NCBI GenBank assembly: GCA_905188085.1
Contig: CAJJKN010000002.1
Span: 1 to 64,000 of the forward strand
Reading direction: 5' to 3'
Source: an uncultured Bacillota bacterium
GTDB lineage: Bacteria; Bacillota; Clostridia; Christensenellales; QAND01
DNA length: 64,000 bases
The position numbers and the translations under genes were made by a program. The notes below the pieces were generated by a model, which was given only the letters and a program-made list of their open reading frames with translations, was not told the origin of the DNA and did not search any database. Every line of letters starts with the position of its first letter. Position 1 is the first letter of the stretch. Below, piece by piece: positions 9,356 to 17,953 of this stretch.

Positions 9356-9385
9356 ATATCATCATTTCAGCAGGAGGTCAGTGGG

Positions 9386-9988
9386 ATGCAAAAGGTGATC
9401 GTGATCGATTATGGCATGGGCAATCTGCACAGCGTGCAAAAAGCACTTTCCTTTCTGGGGGCAGCGCCGGTTTTAAGCCAAAATCCCGATGAAATACAGG
9501 CGGCGGAGAAGCTGATTTTGCCCGGCGTGGGCGCCTTTGCAGACGCTATGGCAGAATTAAAACAAAAAAAACTGGCGCAGGCCATCAAACAGGCGGTAAA
9601 AAAACAGACGCCGCTGATGGGCATTTGCCTTGGCATGCAGCTTTTGTTTGAACAGAGCAGCGAAGGCGGCCTGCATGAAGGCCTGGGGCTGATGCCGGGC
9701 GAGATAACCCGGTTTGAAATCCGGGAAAAAGTGCCGCATATGGGCTGGAACAGCGTGAAAAACAAGGACAAAGCCATGTTTGCCGGCCTGCCGGACGAGT
9801 TTTCCGTATATTTTGTGCATAGCTACTGCGCGCAGGATGTTGCCATGCCGTATGCCAGCGGCATTACGCAATACGGCGTGCCGTTTGTCTGCGCCGTGCA
9901 CCGCGAAAATGTGTACGGCTGCCAGTTCCATCCGGAGAAAAGCGGGGAAAACGGCATGCAGATCCTCCGCAATTTTCTGGCCGTGTAA
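9386..9988 (+). CDS. hisH: Imidazole glycerol phosphate synthase, glutaminase subunit
   Basis: Supplies ammonia from glutamine to HisF for histidine synthesis. The 200 residues form a class I glutamine amidotransferase, with the nucleophile Cys81 in MGICLGMQ and the catalytic pair in CQFHPEKS. IDYGMGNLHSV at the N-terminus is typical. AGGAGGT precedes the ATG by seven bases. hisF follows after 18 bp, so the two subunits are made together. The remaining his genes are not in the window. Confidence 0.97.
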   Translation: MQKVIVIDYGMGNLHSVQKALSFLGAAPVLSQNPDEIQAAEKLILPGVGAFADAMAELKQKKLAQAIKQAVKKQTPLMGICLGMQLLFEQSSEGGLHEGLGLMPGEITRFEIREKVPHMGWNSVKNKDKAMFAGLPDEFSVYFVHSYCAQDVAMPYASGITQYGVPFVCAVHRENVYGCQFHPEKSGENGMQILRNFLAV

Positions 9989-10006
9989 CGTGTAAGGAGA
10001 AAAAAC

Positions 10007-10783
10007 ATGCTGAAAAAAAGAATCATCCCTTGTTTGGATATGCGCGACGGGCGCGTGGTAAAGGGCATACAGTTTGAAAATATCAGAGACGCGGGCGACC
10101 CGGTGGAAACCGCGCGCCGTTACAGTCAGCTGGGGGCGGACGAAATTACCTTTTTGGACATCAACGCCACGCACGAAGGGCGCAGCACCATGTTTGACGT
10201 GGTGGAGCGCACGGCAGAGCAGGTGTTCATCCCGTTTACCGTGGGCGGCGGCATCCGCGATATTGAAACCATCCGCGAAGTGCTGCGCCGCGGAGCGGAC
10301 AAGATCTCGCTCAACTCCCCGGCCGTGCGCACGCCGGAGCTTATCGAAGAAGGGGCCATGCGCTTTGGCAGCCAGTGCATTGTGGTGTCCATTGATGTAA
10401 AGCGCTGTAAAGACCGCGACGGCTGGGATGTATACATCAACGGCGGGCGAATCAACACCGGCCTGGATGCGATGGAATGGCTGTATGAAGTGCAAAAACG
10501 GGGCGCGGGCGAAATCCTGCTTACCAGCATGGATGCGGACGGCTCCATGCAGGGGTTTGATCTGGATGTGTTATCCCAGGCTTCCAAAATCTGCAAAGTG
10601 CCGCTGATTGCCTCCGGCGGAGCCGGCACGATGGAACATTTTGCCCAGGCGGCCCGCGCCGGCGCGGATGCCATGCTGGCAGCATCGCTGTTCCATTTCG
10701 GCTATTTAAAGATTGGCACGCTCAAACAATATCTAAACGAACAGGGCATTCCCATGCGGATGGACGGCATTTCCGCCCTGTAA
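10007..10783 (+). CDS. hisF: Imidazole glycerol phosphate synthase, cyclase subunit
   Basis: Uses HisH-derived ammonia to convert PRFAR to imidazole glycerol phosphate and AICAR, linking histidine and purine synthesis. It is a TIM barrel of 258 residues with the catalytic aspartates in IPCLDMRDGRVVKG (Asp11) and VVSIDVKR. Phosphate-binding loops TVGGGI and ASGGAG are visible. It ends 17 bp before an intrinsic terminator, so hisHF appears to be a two-gene unit. Confidence 0.97.
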   Translation: MLKKRIIPCLDMRDGRVVKGIQFENIRDAGDPVETARRYSQLGADEITFLDINATHEGRSTMFDVVERTAEQVFIPFTVGGGIRDIETIREVLRRGADKISLNSPAVRTPELIEEGAMRFGSQCIVVSIDVKRCKDRDGWDVYINGGRINTGLDAMEWLYEVQKRGAGEILLTSMDADGSMQGFDLDVLSQASKICKVPLIASGGAGTMEHFAQAARAGADAMLAASLFHFGYLKIGTLKQYLNEQGIPMRMDGISAL

Positions 10784-10800
10784 CGATCGGTAAAGCACAG

Positions 10801-10827
10801 AAAAAGAGGCAGCTGCCTCTTTTTTGT
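10801..10827 (+). terminator. Intrinsic terminator after hisHF
   Basis: AAGAGGCAG-CTGCCTCTT is a gapless inverted repeat followed by a T-run, 17 bp after the hisF stop. Confidence 0.85.
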
Positions 10828-11114
10828 TGCAAACACATAAGCATGTCGAGACAATCTTGTGCAAGCGGCTGTTTGGCGGCCAACAGAAAAAGCAAAACCG
10901 CGCAGCGCGGCAAATGCCAATCCGCAAACATTCAAGCCTTTGAATCGGCCGCAGCAACTCCCTCAAAGCGGGCCCTGTTGTTAAGCATACAGGCAGCCGA
11001 TCGTCTGGTCTTTTCAAAGCGGGCAACCTGTTTTGCGGCGCATTTTGCAACTCCATCGGAGACAAACGGCGCCCGTCTATGCAAACGAAAAAGGGAAGGA
11101 CCGGCGGACAAAAG
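10828..11114. other. Gene-free interval between two terminators
   Basis: About 290 bases without a convincing gene. Two words occur twice: TCAAAGCGGGC near 10968 and 11016, and GCAACTCC near 10954 and 11046. No tRNA-like fold or ribosome binding site plus start was recognised. It may be a degraded gene or a small RNA, but nothing positively supports either. Confidence 0.3.
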
Positions 11115-11155
11115 AAAAAGAACGAAATATGCGTTTGCATACTTCGTTCTTTTTG
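11115..11155 (-). terminator. Terminator downstream of gatB (bidirectional)
   Basis: A long hairpin with arms AAAAAGAACGAA and TTCGTTCTTTTT joined by a smaller ATGC/GCAT stem. It lies 17 bp beyond the gatB stop. T-runs occur in both orientations, so it could also stop plus-strand transcripts. Confidence 0.8.
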
Positions 11156-11171
11156 CTACATAGAATTCCGC

Positions 11172-12602
11172 TTATTTTTGAATCAGGCTTAAAATCAGTT
11201 CGCGCATCATTTGCGGATTGGCCTTGCCGCGGGTTTTTTTCATGGAAGCGCCGATCAGGCTGGTCAGCGCTTTTTCGCGCCCGCCCAGATAGGACGCCAC
11301 GGCATCCTGGTTTTCGTTGATCACTTCCTGCGCCACCTGAAGCAGCGCGTCTTTATCATCCACCTGGCCCAGGTTTTTCTCTTTTACAATCGTATCCGGG
11401 TCTTTCCCGGTCTGCACCATTTCGGTCAGCACCGTTTTCGCGCCGGAGGAATTGACCTTATTGCCGGAGACAAGCTGCACAAATTTACCGTATTGCTCGG
11501 CGGTGAAGGGAAGCGGCTCGTTTTCTTCGGCGTGCTCGTTCCAAAGGGCTGCCATCGGGCCGATCAGCCAGTTTGCCGCGGCCTTGGCATCCGCCTTTTG
11601 CAAAAGCGCGCCGTCCATCAAGGCAGTCATCCATCCGGTGTTTGCCAGCAGGCGGGCATCCTGCGCGGAAAGCCCGGCCTCTTCATAGCGCTGTGCACGG
11701 GCCTGCGGCAGTTCGGGCAGGCTGTCTTTCAGCGCTTGCATGTGTTCTTCGGTAATCACAATCGGCGGAAGATCCGGTTCCGGGAAATAGCGGTAATCCT
11801 GGCTGTCTTCCTTATCGCGCATGGCGTAGGTTTTGCCAAGCTCATCATCCCAGCGCAAGGTTTGCTGAATTACCTTTTCGCCCTTTTCCAGCAATTCCGC
11901 CTGCCGCTTTGTTTCGTAGGCAATGGCGCGGTTGATGGAACGGAAAGAGTTTAAGTTTTTCATTTCGCAGCGGGTGCCGAAGGTTTCGCTGCCCGCTTCG
12001 CGCAGCGAAAGGTTTACATCGCAGCGCATAGAGCCTTCCTGCATTTTGCAGTCCGATACGCCCAGCGAAATCAAAAGTTCGCGCAGCGTCTGCAAAAACA
12101 CGCAAACCTGGCCGGCGGAGCGGAAATCCGGCTCGGTTACAATTTCAATCAGCGGCACGGCCGCACGGTTATAGTCCGCCCGGCTGGCGGCCTGCTTTGG
12201 CAGGTGCACTAGTTTGCCGGCGTCTTCTTCCATATGAATTTCGGTAAAGCCGATGGTAAACGGCGTGCCGTCTTCCTCTGCCAGATGCAGCGTGCCGCCC
12301 TGGCAGATGGGAATGCCGCGCTGGGAAATCTGATACCCTTTGGGCAAATCCGGATAATGATAATTTTTACGGTCCATATAGCTGATCCGCGCCACATCGC
12401 AGCCCAGAGCCAGCCCCACTTTGGCAGCATAGTCCACAACGGAACGGTTCATCACCGGCAAGCTCCCCGGCAGCCCCAGGCACACCGGGCAGCAGTGGGT
12501 ATTTTCTTCGCCGCCGAATACGTTTTCACAATTGCAGAAAATCTTGGTTTTGGTGGCCAATTCCACATGAATTTCCAGCCCGATTACGGTTTCGAATTTC
12601 AT
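11172..12602 (-). CDS. gatB: Asp-tRNA(Asn)/Glu-tRNA(Gln) amidotransferase subunit B
   Basis: Binds and phosphorylates misacylated tRNA and amidates it with GatA-derived ammonia. The 476 residues start KFETVIGLEIHVEL; the catalytic core contains the zinc-site cysteines FCNCENVFG and CCPVCLGLPGSLP. A helical and YqeY-like tail domain follows. The start at 12602 (MKFET) is chosen over 12623 because GGAGG lies six bases upstream and the ATG overlaps the gatA stop (ATGA). It is the last gene of gatCAB. Confidence 0.97.
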   Translation of the reverse strand: MKFETVIGLEIHVELATKTKIFCNCENVFGGEENTHCCPVCLGLPGSLPVMNRSVVDYAAKVGLALGCDVARISYMDRKNYHYPDLPKGYQISQRGIPICQGGTLHLAEEDGTPFTIGFTEIHMEEDAGKLVHLPKQAASRADYNRAAVPLIEIVTEPDFRSAGQVCVFLQTLRELLISLGVSDCKMQEGSMRCDVNLSLREAGSETFGTRCEMKNLNSFRSINRAIAYETKRQAELLEKGEKVIQQTLRWDDELGKTYAMRDKEDSQDYRYFPEPDLPPIVITEEHMQALKDSLPELPQARAQRYEEAGLSAQDARLLANTGWMTALMDGALLQKADAKAAANWLIGPMAALWNEHAEENEPLPFTAEQYGKFVQLVSGNKVNSSGAKTVLTEMVQTGKDPDTIVKEKNLGQVDDKDALLQVAQEVINENQDAVASYLGGREKALTSLIGASMKKTRGKANPQMMRELILSLIQK

Positions 12603-14071
12603 TTTGCGCCTCCTTTTTGGCACACCGGCCGAATCATGGACTGGCCAAAGTTTTGCTGATAGGCATGGCCGGCATTTAACACGGCCGCGTCATGGTACGG
12701 CGCGCCGATCAATTGCAGCCCGATAGGCATGCCGTTTTCGTCCTTGCCGCAGGGCACGGAAAGCCCGGGCAGCCCGGCGATGTTTACCGCAACGGTGCAT
12801 ACGTCCGCTGCATACATGGAAAGCGGATCCGTCACCTGGCCGATCTCCCACGCTACGGTGGGAGAGGTGGGCGTCAAAAGCAGATCATAGGAGGAAAATG
12901 CCTTGGCAAAATCCTGTTTAATCAATTCGCGCGCGGCCAACGCTTTTTTATAGTAAGCATCGTAATAGCCGGCGGACAGCACAAACGCGCCCAGCATAAT
13001 GCGGCGTTTTACCTCATCGCCAAAGCCCTCGGTGCGCGTGCGGATCAGCATCTCTTCAAAGCTGGCGGCTTCTTCGGCACGATAGCCGTAACGAACGCCG
13101 TCATAACGCGCCAGGTTGCTGCTGGCCTCTGCGCAGGCCAACAGATAATAGGTCGGCAGGCCGTATTGGGCCAGCGGCAGCGAACAGGGCTCCACAATCG
13201 CGCCCAGCGAAGCCAAATCGTCGGCCGCCTTTTGCACAGCCGTGCGCACCTGCTGGGTAACGCCTTGTCCGAAATATTCCTGCGGCACGCCGATTTTCAG
13301 CCCTTTTACAGAGCCGGTCAACGCCGATTCAAACTTGGGCGCGGGCTGCTGCATGGAGGTGGAGTCCTTGGCATCCGGCCCGGCAATGGCATCCATCACC
13401 ACGGCACAATCTTCCACCGTATGGGTGAATACGCCGATCTGATCCAGAGAAGAAGCAAAGGCAATCAGCCCATAACGGGACACCATGCCGTAGGTGGGCT
13501 TAAAACCAACCACGCCGCAAAGCGAAGCGGGCTGGCGAATCGAGCCGCCCGTATCGCTGCCAAGGGCAAACGCCGCCATGCCGGAAGAGACAATCGCGGC
13601 GCTGCCGCCGCTGCTGCCGCCCGGCACGCAGTTTAGGTTGTGCGGGTTTTTCGTTTCAAAAAAGTAAGAGGTTTCCGTGGAAGAGCCCATGGCAAATTCG
13701 TCCATGTTGGCTTTGCCGAGCATCACGGCGTCTTGTCCAAACAGCTTTTCCACCGCCGTGGCCGTATACGGGGGCACAAAGTTTTCCAGCATTTTGGAAG
13801 CACAGGTGGTTTCAATGCCGGCTGTGCACATGTTGTCTTTAATGGCCATCGGAATGCCGGTTAAAGGCTGGGCCGTGCAGGCATCCAAACGCGCCTGGGC
13901 CCGGTCCGCCTGCTGCTCGGCCGTTTGCGGATTCAGGCTGATATAGCCCTGCACCAGCGGATCCACCTCCGCCACGCGGCCCTGATAGCTTTGCATGGCC
14001 TCCGCCGCAGAGATCTTTTTCTCCCGAAGGGCGGTTTGCAGTTCTTTTACGGTCATTTCATATGCTTGCAT
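12599..14071 (-). CDS. gatA: Asp-tRNA(Asn)/Glu-tRNA(Gln) amidotransferase subunit A
   Basis: Glutaminase of the GatCAB complex, amidase signature family. The Ser-cisSer-Lys triad region is visible: IAIKDN-type lysine motif (AIKDNMCT) and GGSSGGSAAIVSSG, followed by GSDTGGSIRQPAS. About 490 residues, the normal length. GTG at 14074 and ATG at 14071 are both possible starts. The ATG is seven bases from GGAGG and is preferred. It overlaps gatB by four bases and begins 12 bp after gatC. Confidence 0.97.
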   Translation of the reverse strand: MQAYEMTVKELQTALREKKISAAEAMQSYQGRVAEVDPLVQGYISLNPQTAEQQADRAQARLDACTAQPLTGIPMAIKDNMCTAGIETTCASKMLENFVPPYTATAVEKLFGQDAVMLGKANMDEFAMGSSTETSYFFETKNPHNLNCVPGGSSGGSAAIVSSGMAAFALGSDTGGSIRQPASLCGVVGFKPTYGMVSRYGLIAFASSLDQIGVFTHTVEDCAVVMDAIAGPDAKDSTSMQQPAPKFESALTGSVKGLKIGVPQEYFGQGVTQQVRTAVQKAADDLASLGAIVEPCSLPLAQYGLPTYYLLACAEASSNLARYDGVRYGYRAEEAASFEEMLIRTRTEGFGDEVKRRIMLGAFVLSAGYYDAYYKKALAARELIKQDFAKAFSSYDLLLTPTSPTVAWEIGQVTDPLSMYAADVCTVAVNIAGLPGLSVPCGKDENGMPIGLQLIGAPYHDAAVLNAGHAYQQNFGQSMIRPVCQKGGAK

Positions 14072-14083
14072 CACGCCGCCTCC

Positions 14084-14356
14084 TTATACAATCCTGGGAA
14101 TGAGAAACCCATCCCCATCGGTGTTGGGCGCAAGCTCAATTACGGCCTGCTTGGGCAGGGAGGGCGCTACCTTGTCTTCGCGTACCACGGCGGAATCCGC
14201 CGTGCGCTCAATGCTGACGCCCTGGGTATCCAGCTGAGAAAGCTGGTCTACAAACGCCAGAATATTGGAAAACTCTTCGGTAAACGCATCCAGCTTTTCA
14301 TCGGTAAAGGATAACTTTGCCAATTGTGCCAATTGGGCAATATCGTTGCGATCCAC
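14084..14356 (-). CDS. gatC: Asp-tRNA(Asn)/Glu-tRNA(Gln) amidotransferase subunit C
   Basis: A 90-residue scaffold that wraps the GatA-GatB interface. The sequence begins with DIAQLAQLAKLSFTDEK and ends with a proline-rich segment, both typical of GatC. It is the first gene of gatCAB, with a promoter about 55 bp upstream. The operon implies that Gln-tRNA or Asn-tRNA, or both, are made by transamidation in this organism. Confidence 0.95.
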   Translation of the reverse strand: MDRNDIAQLAQLAKLSFTDEKLDAFTEEFSNILAFVDQLSQLDTQGVSIERTADSAVVREDKVAPSLPKQAVIELAPNTDGDGFLIPRIV

Positions 14357-14411
14357 GGTTTGTTTCGCTCCTTTTATGGCGCTTATTACGCCTATTTACT
14401 CATGATAGAAC

Positions 14412-14441
14412 AGTATAGCATATTTTGTCCAAAGCCTGCAA
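14412..14441 (-). promoter_or_regulatory. gatCAB promoter
   Basis: On the minus strand, TTGCAG (14441-14436), an 18-base spacer and TATACT (14417-14412) preceded by TGC, an extended -10 element. Confidence 0.65.
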
Positions 14442-14510
14442 TGCCCGCCCTACCCGGCCGTGCAGGCCGCCGAACACAGGAAAAAGAGGGCAGAATAAAG
14501 CTTTCCAAAA

Positions 14511-14540
14511 TAAAAAAGCAGGAGGGTGTTCCTGCTTTCT
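14511..14540 (-). terminator. Terminator after the hemolysin III family gene
   Basis: AAAGCAGGA and TCCTGCTTT arms with a six-base loop. On the minus strand it is followed by a TTTTTTATTTT tract, 29 bp beyond the stop. Confidence 0.8.
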
Positions 14541-14568
14541 TGTTTCTAATATAAAAGGGAAGGCTGTG

Positions 14569-15258
14569 TTAAATGACATACAGCAAAATGCAAAAATAAT
14601 GGAGCACCGCCCCTGCCAACACAAACAGATGCCAGATAGAGTGCCAATATTTGCGGCTGCTGGCAAAAAACGCAATGCCTGCCGTATAGGCCACCCCGCC
14701 GGAAACCAGCAAAACAATGGCTGTCAGCGGCAGCGCTTTGATCAGCGGAAACATCGCCACGATGATGCACCATCCGCTGGCCACATAACAGGTCATTTCA
14801 AACACCTTGAATTTTTCAAGGCTGACGGCGCTGAGCACAATGCCCAAAACCGTTACGCCCCACACCACGCCGAAAATGCACCAGCCCCAGATGCCGCTGT
14901 TGCGCAGCGTGACCAGCGTAAAAGGCGTATAGGTTCCGGCAATCAAAAGGTAGATGGAGGTATGGTCAAACACACGAAATACCTGTTTGACTCGCTTGTT
15001 GTTGATGGCGTGGTATAGCGTGGACATCGTAAACAGAAAAATCATGGTAAAGCTGTATATGCAAACGCTTACGATTTTCCACGGGTCGTGTGTAAGGGCG
15101 GCAAACACGATGAGCACCACCGTGCCCGCGATGCCCAACAGCGCACCCAGCCCATGGGTAATGGAATTGGCAATCTCTTCGCCCAGGGTATAAAAGCCAA
15201 GGCCGATTTTCGGCGCCTGCTGTTTTTTATTTTGCTTGGTTGTTTTTTCGGAAGACAT
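14569..15258 (-). CDS. Hemolysin III / TrhA (PAQR) family membrane protein
   Basis: A 229-residue protein with about seven hydrophobic segments, beginning with a short charged, Lys-rich cytoplasmic tail. Motifs of the PAQR/HlyIII family are visible: EEIANSITHGLGALL near the start, STLYHAI, RVFDHTSIYLLIAGTYTPF in the middle and WHLFVLAGAVLHYF at the end. The conserved Asp and the His residues of the zinc site are present. Relatives are linked to membrane-fluidity control; the haemolysin name is historical. It starts 11 bp downstream of the C_GCAxxG_C_C gene and is probably cotranscribed with it. Confidence 0.9.
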   Translation of the reverse strand: MSSEKTTKQNKKQQAPKIGLGFYTLGEEIANSITHGLGALLGIAGTVVLIVFAALTHDPWKIVSVCIYSFTMIFLFTMSTLYHAINNKRVKQVFRVFDHTSIYLLIAGTYTPFTLVTLRNSGIWGWCIFGVVWGVTVLGIVLSAVSLEKFKVFEMTCYVASGWCIIVAMFPLIKALPLTAIVLLVSGGVAYTAGIAFFASSRKYWHSIWHLFVLAGAVLHYFCILLYVI

Positions 15259-15269
15259 GGAAACGCTCC

Positions 15270-15689
15270 TTAGATCAAAGATTCCAGATATTCTGCGCAG
15301 AAAGATACATATTTGGCACAGGGCCGGCTTCCGTCTGCCGGCTGCGGCCTGTTTTGGTCCATCGCTTTTAATTCACAGCACTGCATAGAACCGAACTTTT
15401 CTTCAAACGCCCGGCCCATTTTCTGCATGGTTTTGCGGTAATACGCCTTTTTTTGGCTGTCTTTCGGGTCCGCCGGGTGAACGGCCAGCGCCAGCGCCAT
15501 GGCTGCACCGCACAACGCGCCGCAGGTTTGTTCCAATCCGCCCACGCCGCCGCCAAATGCTGCGGACAGCTTGGCTGCGCTTTCGCGGGAAAGGCCGCTG
15601 TTTTCCGCAAATGGTAAAAACACAGCCTGCGCACAGCTGTATCCGTATTCCGGTTGAAAATAAAGGCAAGATGTTTGTTTGCGTGTCAT
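15270..15689 (-). CDS. C_GCAxxG_C_C family redox protein
   Basis: A small 139-residue protein with cysteines in the pattern that names this family: YGYSCAQAV, EQTCGALCGAAMAL, MQCCELK and RPCAKYV. Members are thought to bind iron-sulfur or metal centres, but the reaction is unknown. The start at 15689 (MTRKQTSC) is chosen because GGGGAGGG lies six bases upstream. The frame extends further up only through an unlikely Phe-rich segment. It leads a two-gene unit with the hemolysin III family gene. Confidence 0.85.
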   Translation of the reverse strand: MTRKQTSCLYFQPEYGYSCAQAVFLPFAENSGLSRESAAKLSAAFGGGVGGLEQTCGALCGAAMALALAVHPADPKDSQKKAYYRKTMQKMGRAFEEKFGSMQCCELKAMDQNRPQPADGSRPCAKYVSFCAEYLESLI

Positions 15690-15801
15690 AGAAACCCTCC
15701 CCTTACAAAAAGTATACTGCAAGATGAAGAAAAAATCATTACTTTTAGAAAATAAAATCAAAAAATCTAGTATTTATAACTAAATCATATGGTCAAAAAA
15801 T

Positions 15802-15832
15802 AAAAACAACCCCGCTTTGAGGTTGTTTTTTG
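15802..15832 (-). terminator. Terminator after the YtvI-like gene
   Basis: AAAACAACC and GGTTGTTTT arms around CCGCTTTGA, with T-runs on both strands. It lies six bases beyond the stop of the YtvI-like gene. Confidence 0.85.
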
Positions 15833-15838
15833 CAAAGA

Positions 15839-16981
15839 TTACAGATCCGGCGGCGGGGCCCACTGGGCTGCCACATCGGCTAACACTTCGCGGTAGGTGC
15901 GGTTTTGCAGATACATTTTCGCCACGTTATACATCAACAGCAACGTCAGCGGGCCAATAAACAGGCCGACAAAGCCAAACAGTTTAAACCCGGCATACAT
16001 GGCGCACATCGTCCATAAAGGCGGCAGGCCGATCTGTCCGCCCACCACGCGGGGCTCTATGCTCTGGCGCGTGAAAATCAGTAGAATATACACCAAGATC
16101 AGCCCCAGCCCGGTAGGCAGGGAGCCGAAAAACAGCTGATAGCCGATCCACGGAATCATCACAAGGCCGGAGCCCAAAATCGGCAGCGCATCCATCACGG
16201 CAACGCCGGTGGCAATGAGCAGGGCATAATCAATGCCCATAATTGTAAAGCCGATAAACATAACGGTGAGCATGCAGCAAACGATAATCAGCTGTGCTTT
16301 GAGCCAGCCGATCAGCGCACCGACCAGCGTGGTATACAGATGGCGCGCAGTCTCCTGCCAGCTTTGCGGCAGCTGGCGCTTTAAGTTTTTCATAATCGAA
16401 TACCGCGACGCGGACAAAAAATAGGTAGACATAATGGTAAACACGATAAACAGCATAATGACCGGCATGTTTGTTACCAGCGATGCCGCCGAAGAGGCGA
16501 TGGTCGTGATGGCTTTGGATACATATCCGCCCAGGCTTTGAACCAAAGAAAGCAGGTTTTCCGAAGAAACAAACGAATATTGAGCGGCCAGTTTATCCAT
16601 CCATTGATGCAGCTGATCAATCCACACAGGAATTTTATCGGGCAAAACATCCGCCAGAGAAACCAATTCCGTTAAAAGCCCCTGCACGATGAAAAATACG
16701 GCGACAATCAAGAGCGAAAACGCTACCAGCATCACCAAAACAATGGCCAGTTTGCGCGGCAGCCCGACTCGCTTTTTCTGCCCGGCTTTGTCCGTACCGG
16801 AAAGCATGCGAACCAGCGGCTCTATGGCAAAGGAAACCAACAGCGCCAAAAGAAACGGCATCACATACGACGCCAAATAATAGCAAAGCGCCACCACCAC
16901 ACCGGTCAACAGCATCAAGGCGGGCAGCTCTGCTGCTTTCAAAAAGGGAGTATCAACAAAAATGCGCTTACGTTCCTGCAT
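15839..16981 (-). CDS. AI-2E family / YtvI-like integral membrane protein
   Basis: A 380-residue protein with paired N-terminal membrane segments (ALMLLTGVVVALCYYLASYV and the next), a soluble helical middle, and a membrane-rich C-terminal half. That half contains LPILGSGLVMIPW and EPRVVGGQIGLPPL, motifs of the AI-2E family. Size and context in a spore former fit YtvI, which is sporulation-linked in Bacillus, but no transport substrate can be read from sequence. GGAGGCGCC stands directly before the ATG. A promoter lies 43-71 bp upstream. Confidence 0.8.
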   Translation of the reverse strand: MQERKRIFVDTPFLKAAELPALMLLTGVVVALCYYLASYVMPFLLALLVSFAIEPLVRMLSGTDKAGQKKRVGLPRKLAIVLVMLVAFSLLIVAVFFIVQGLLTELVSLADVLPDKIPVWIDQLHQWMDKLAAQYSFVSSENLLSLVQSLGGYVSKAITTIASSAASLVTNMPVIMLFIVFTIMSTYFLSASRYSIMKNLKRQLPQSWQETARHLYTTLVGALIGWLKAQLIIVCCMLTVMFIGFTIMGIDYALLIATGVAVMDALPILGSGLVMIPWIGYQLFFGSLPTGLGLILVYILLIFTRQSIEPRVVGGQIGLPPLWTMCAMYAGFKLFGFVGLFIGPLTLLLMYNVAKMYLQNRTYREVLADVAAQWAPPPDL

Positions 16982-17023
16982 GGCGCCTCCTTACGTTTTT
17001 TTATTTTGTATGTAGTTTGTACC

Positions 17024-17052
17024 ATTCTATGCGTTCTATCAGCCAAATACAA
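17024..17052 (-). promoter_or_regulatory. Promoter of the YtvI-like gene
   Basis: Minus strand TTGTAT (17052-17047), 17 bases, TAGAAT (17029-17024). Confidence 0.55.
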
Positions 17053-17060
17053 TACGGTTT

Positions 17061-17948
17061 TCAGGCGGCTGGCTCTTTTTGGTCGAAAACGGCAAACCAT
17101 ACCACTCCGCAAAGGATGATCAGCCCGCCGATCAAAACCAGCATGCCCGGCACTTCGCCAAACAGCAGGAAGGCCCAAAGCGCCGCGCCAAGCGGCTCTC
17201 CCAGCTGGGCGATGGAAACCACCCCGGCCTTAAAATATTTCAAAGCCCAGTTTAATACGCTGTGCCCGCCCAGCGTGCAGAGCACGGCCAGCCCGAAACA
17301 GACGGCATAGGCCTGCCAGGCATAGCCAAACAGCGGCGCACGCAGCGCAAAGCTGAGCAACAAAAGGCACACCGCGCAAATGCCGTATACGGCAAAGGTA
17401 TGCGGGGTCAGCGGCATCACATGTCGCAGTGCTTTGTTGCAAAGAAAATAGCAGGCGGAAAACAGCGCACCCAACAGTGCCAAAATGCTGCCCCAAAGCG
17501 TGCCGCCGCCGTCGCCGCCGGCCATGGCGATGAGCACTGTGCCCAATATGCACAGCCCCACGCCGGGCAGCGCACGCGCTGCGGGTGTTTCACGGAAGAA
17601 GACAAACGCGCCCAGCATCACAAAAACCGGCTGCGTGCAGACGATAACGGTGGAAGCAAAGGTGCTGATGATGGTCAGCGAAGAGATCCAGCAGAAAAAA
17701 TGCAGCGCCAAGCATACCCCGGAAACCGCAAGCAGACATTTGTCCTTGCCGGTCAAATTTTTGAACGAGGCAAAGCCCTTTTGTTTGGCGTTTGGCGCAG
17801 ACAACAGCGCCGTAGAGAAAAACAGCCGGTAAAACGCCACCGCCACCGGCGGCATGGCAAACAACAGCGCCACTTTGATCAGCGGCCCGGCAAAGGAAAT
17901 GCAGCATACGGCAAACAGCAGCGCCAGGTTTTGTTTAGTACGGTTCAT
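17061..17948 (-). CDS. EamA/DMT family transporter
   Basis: A 295-residue inner-membrane protein with about ten hydrophobic segments in two EamA repeats. Family hallmarks include PVAVAFYRLFFSTALL in the first repeat, and ALKYFKAGVVSIAQLGEPLG followed by ALWAFLLFGEVPG in the second. Drug/metabolite transporters of this kind export amino acids or metabolites, and the substrate cannot be predicted here. It starts five bases after the DUF362 gene stops, with no clear Shine-Dalgarno site, suggesting translational coupling. Confidence 0.9.
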   Translation of the reverse strand: MNRTKQNLALLFAVCCISFAGPLIKVALLFAMPPVAVAFYRLFFSTALLSAPNAKQKGFASFKNLTGKDKCLLAVSGVCLALHFFCWISSLTIISTFASTVIVCTQPVFVMLGAFVFFRETPAARALPGVGLCILGTVLIAMAGGDGGGTLWGSILALLGALFSACYFLCNKALRHVMPLTPHTFAVYGICAVCLLLLSFALRAPLFGYAWQAYAVCFGLAVLCTLGGHSVLNWALKYFKAGVVSIAQLGEPLGAALWAFLLFGEVPGMLVLIGGLIILCGVVWFAVFDQKEPAA

Positions 17949-17953
17949 AGCGT

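Noticed and set aside
9163..9385. Purine riboswitch or PurR box before purA
   Set aside because: I looked for the characteristic stems and for paired GAACATT-like boxes on both strands and found none.
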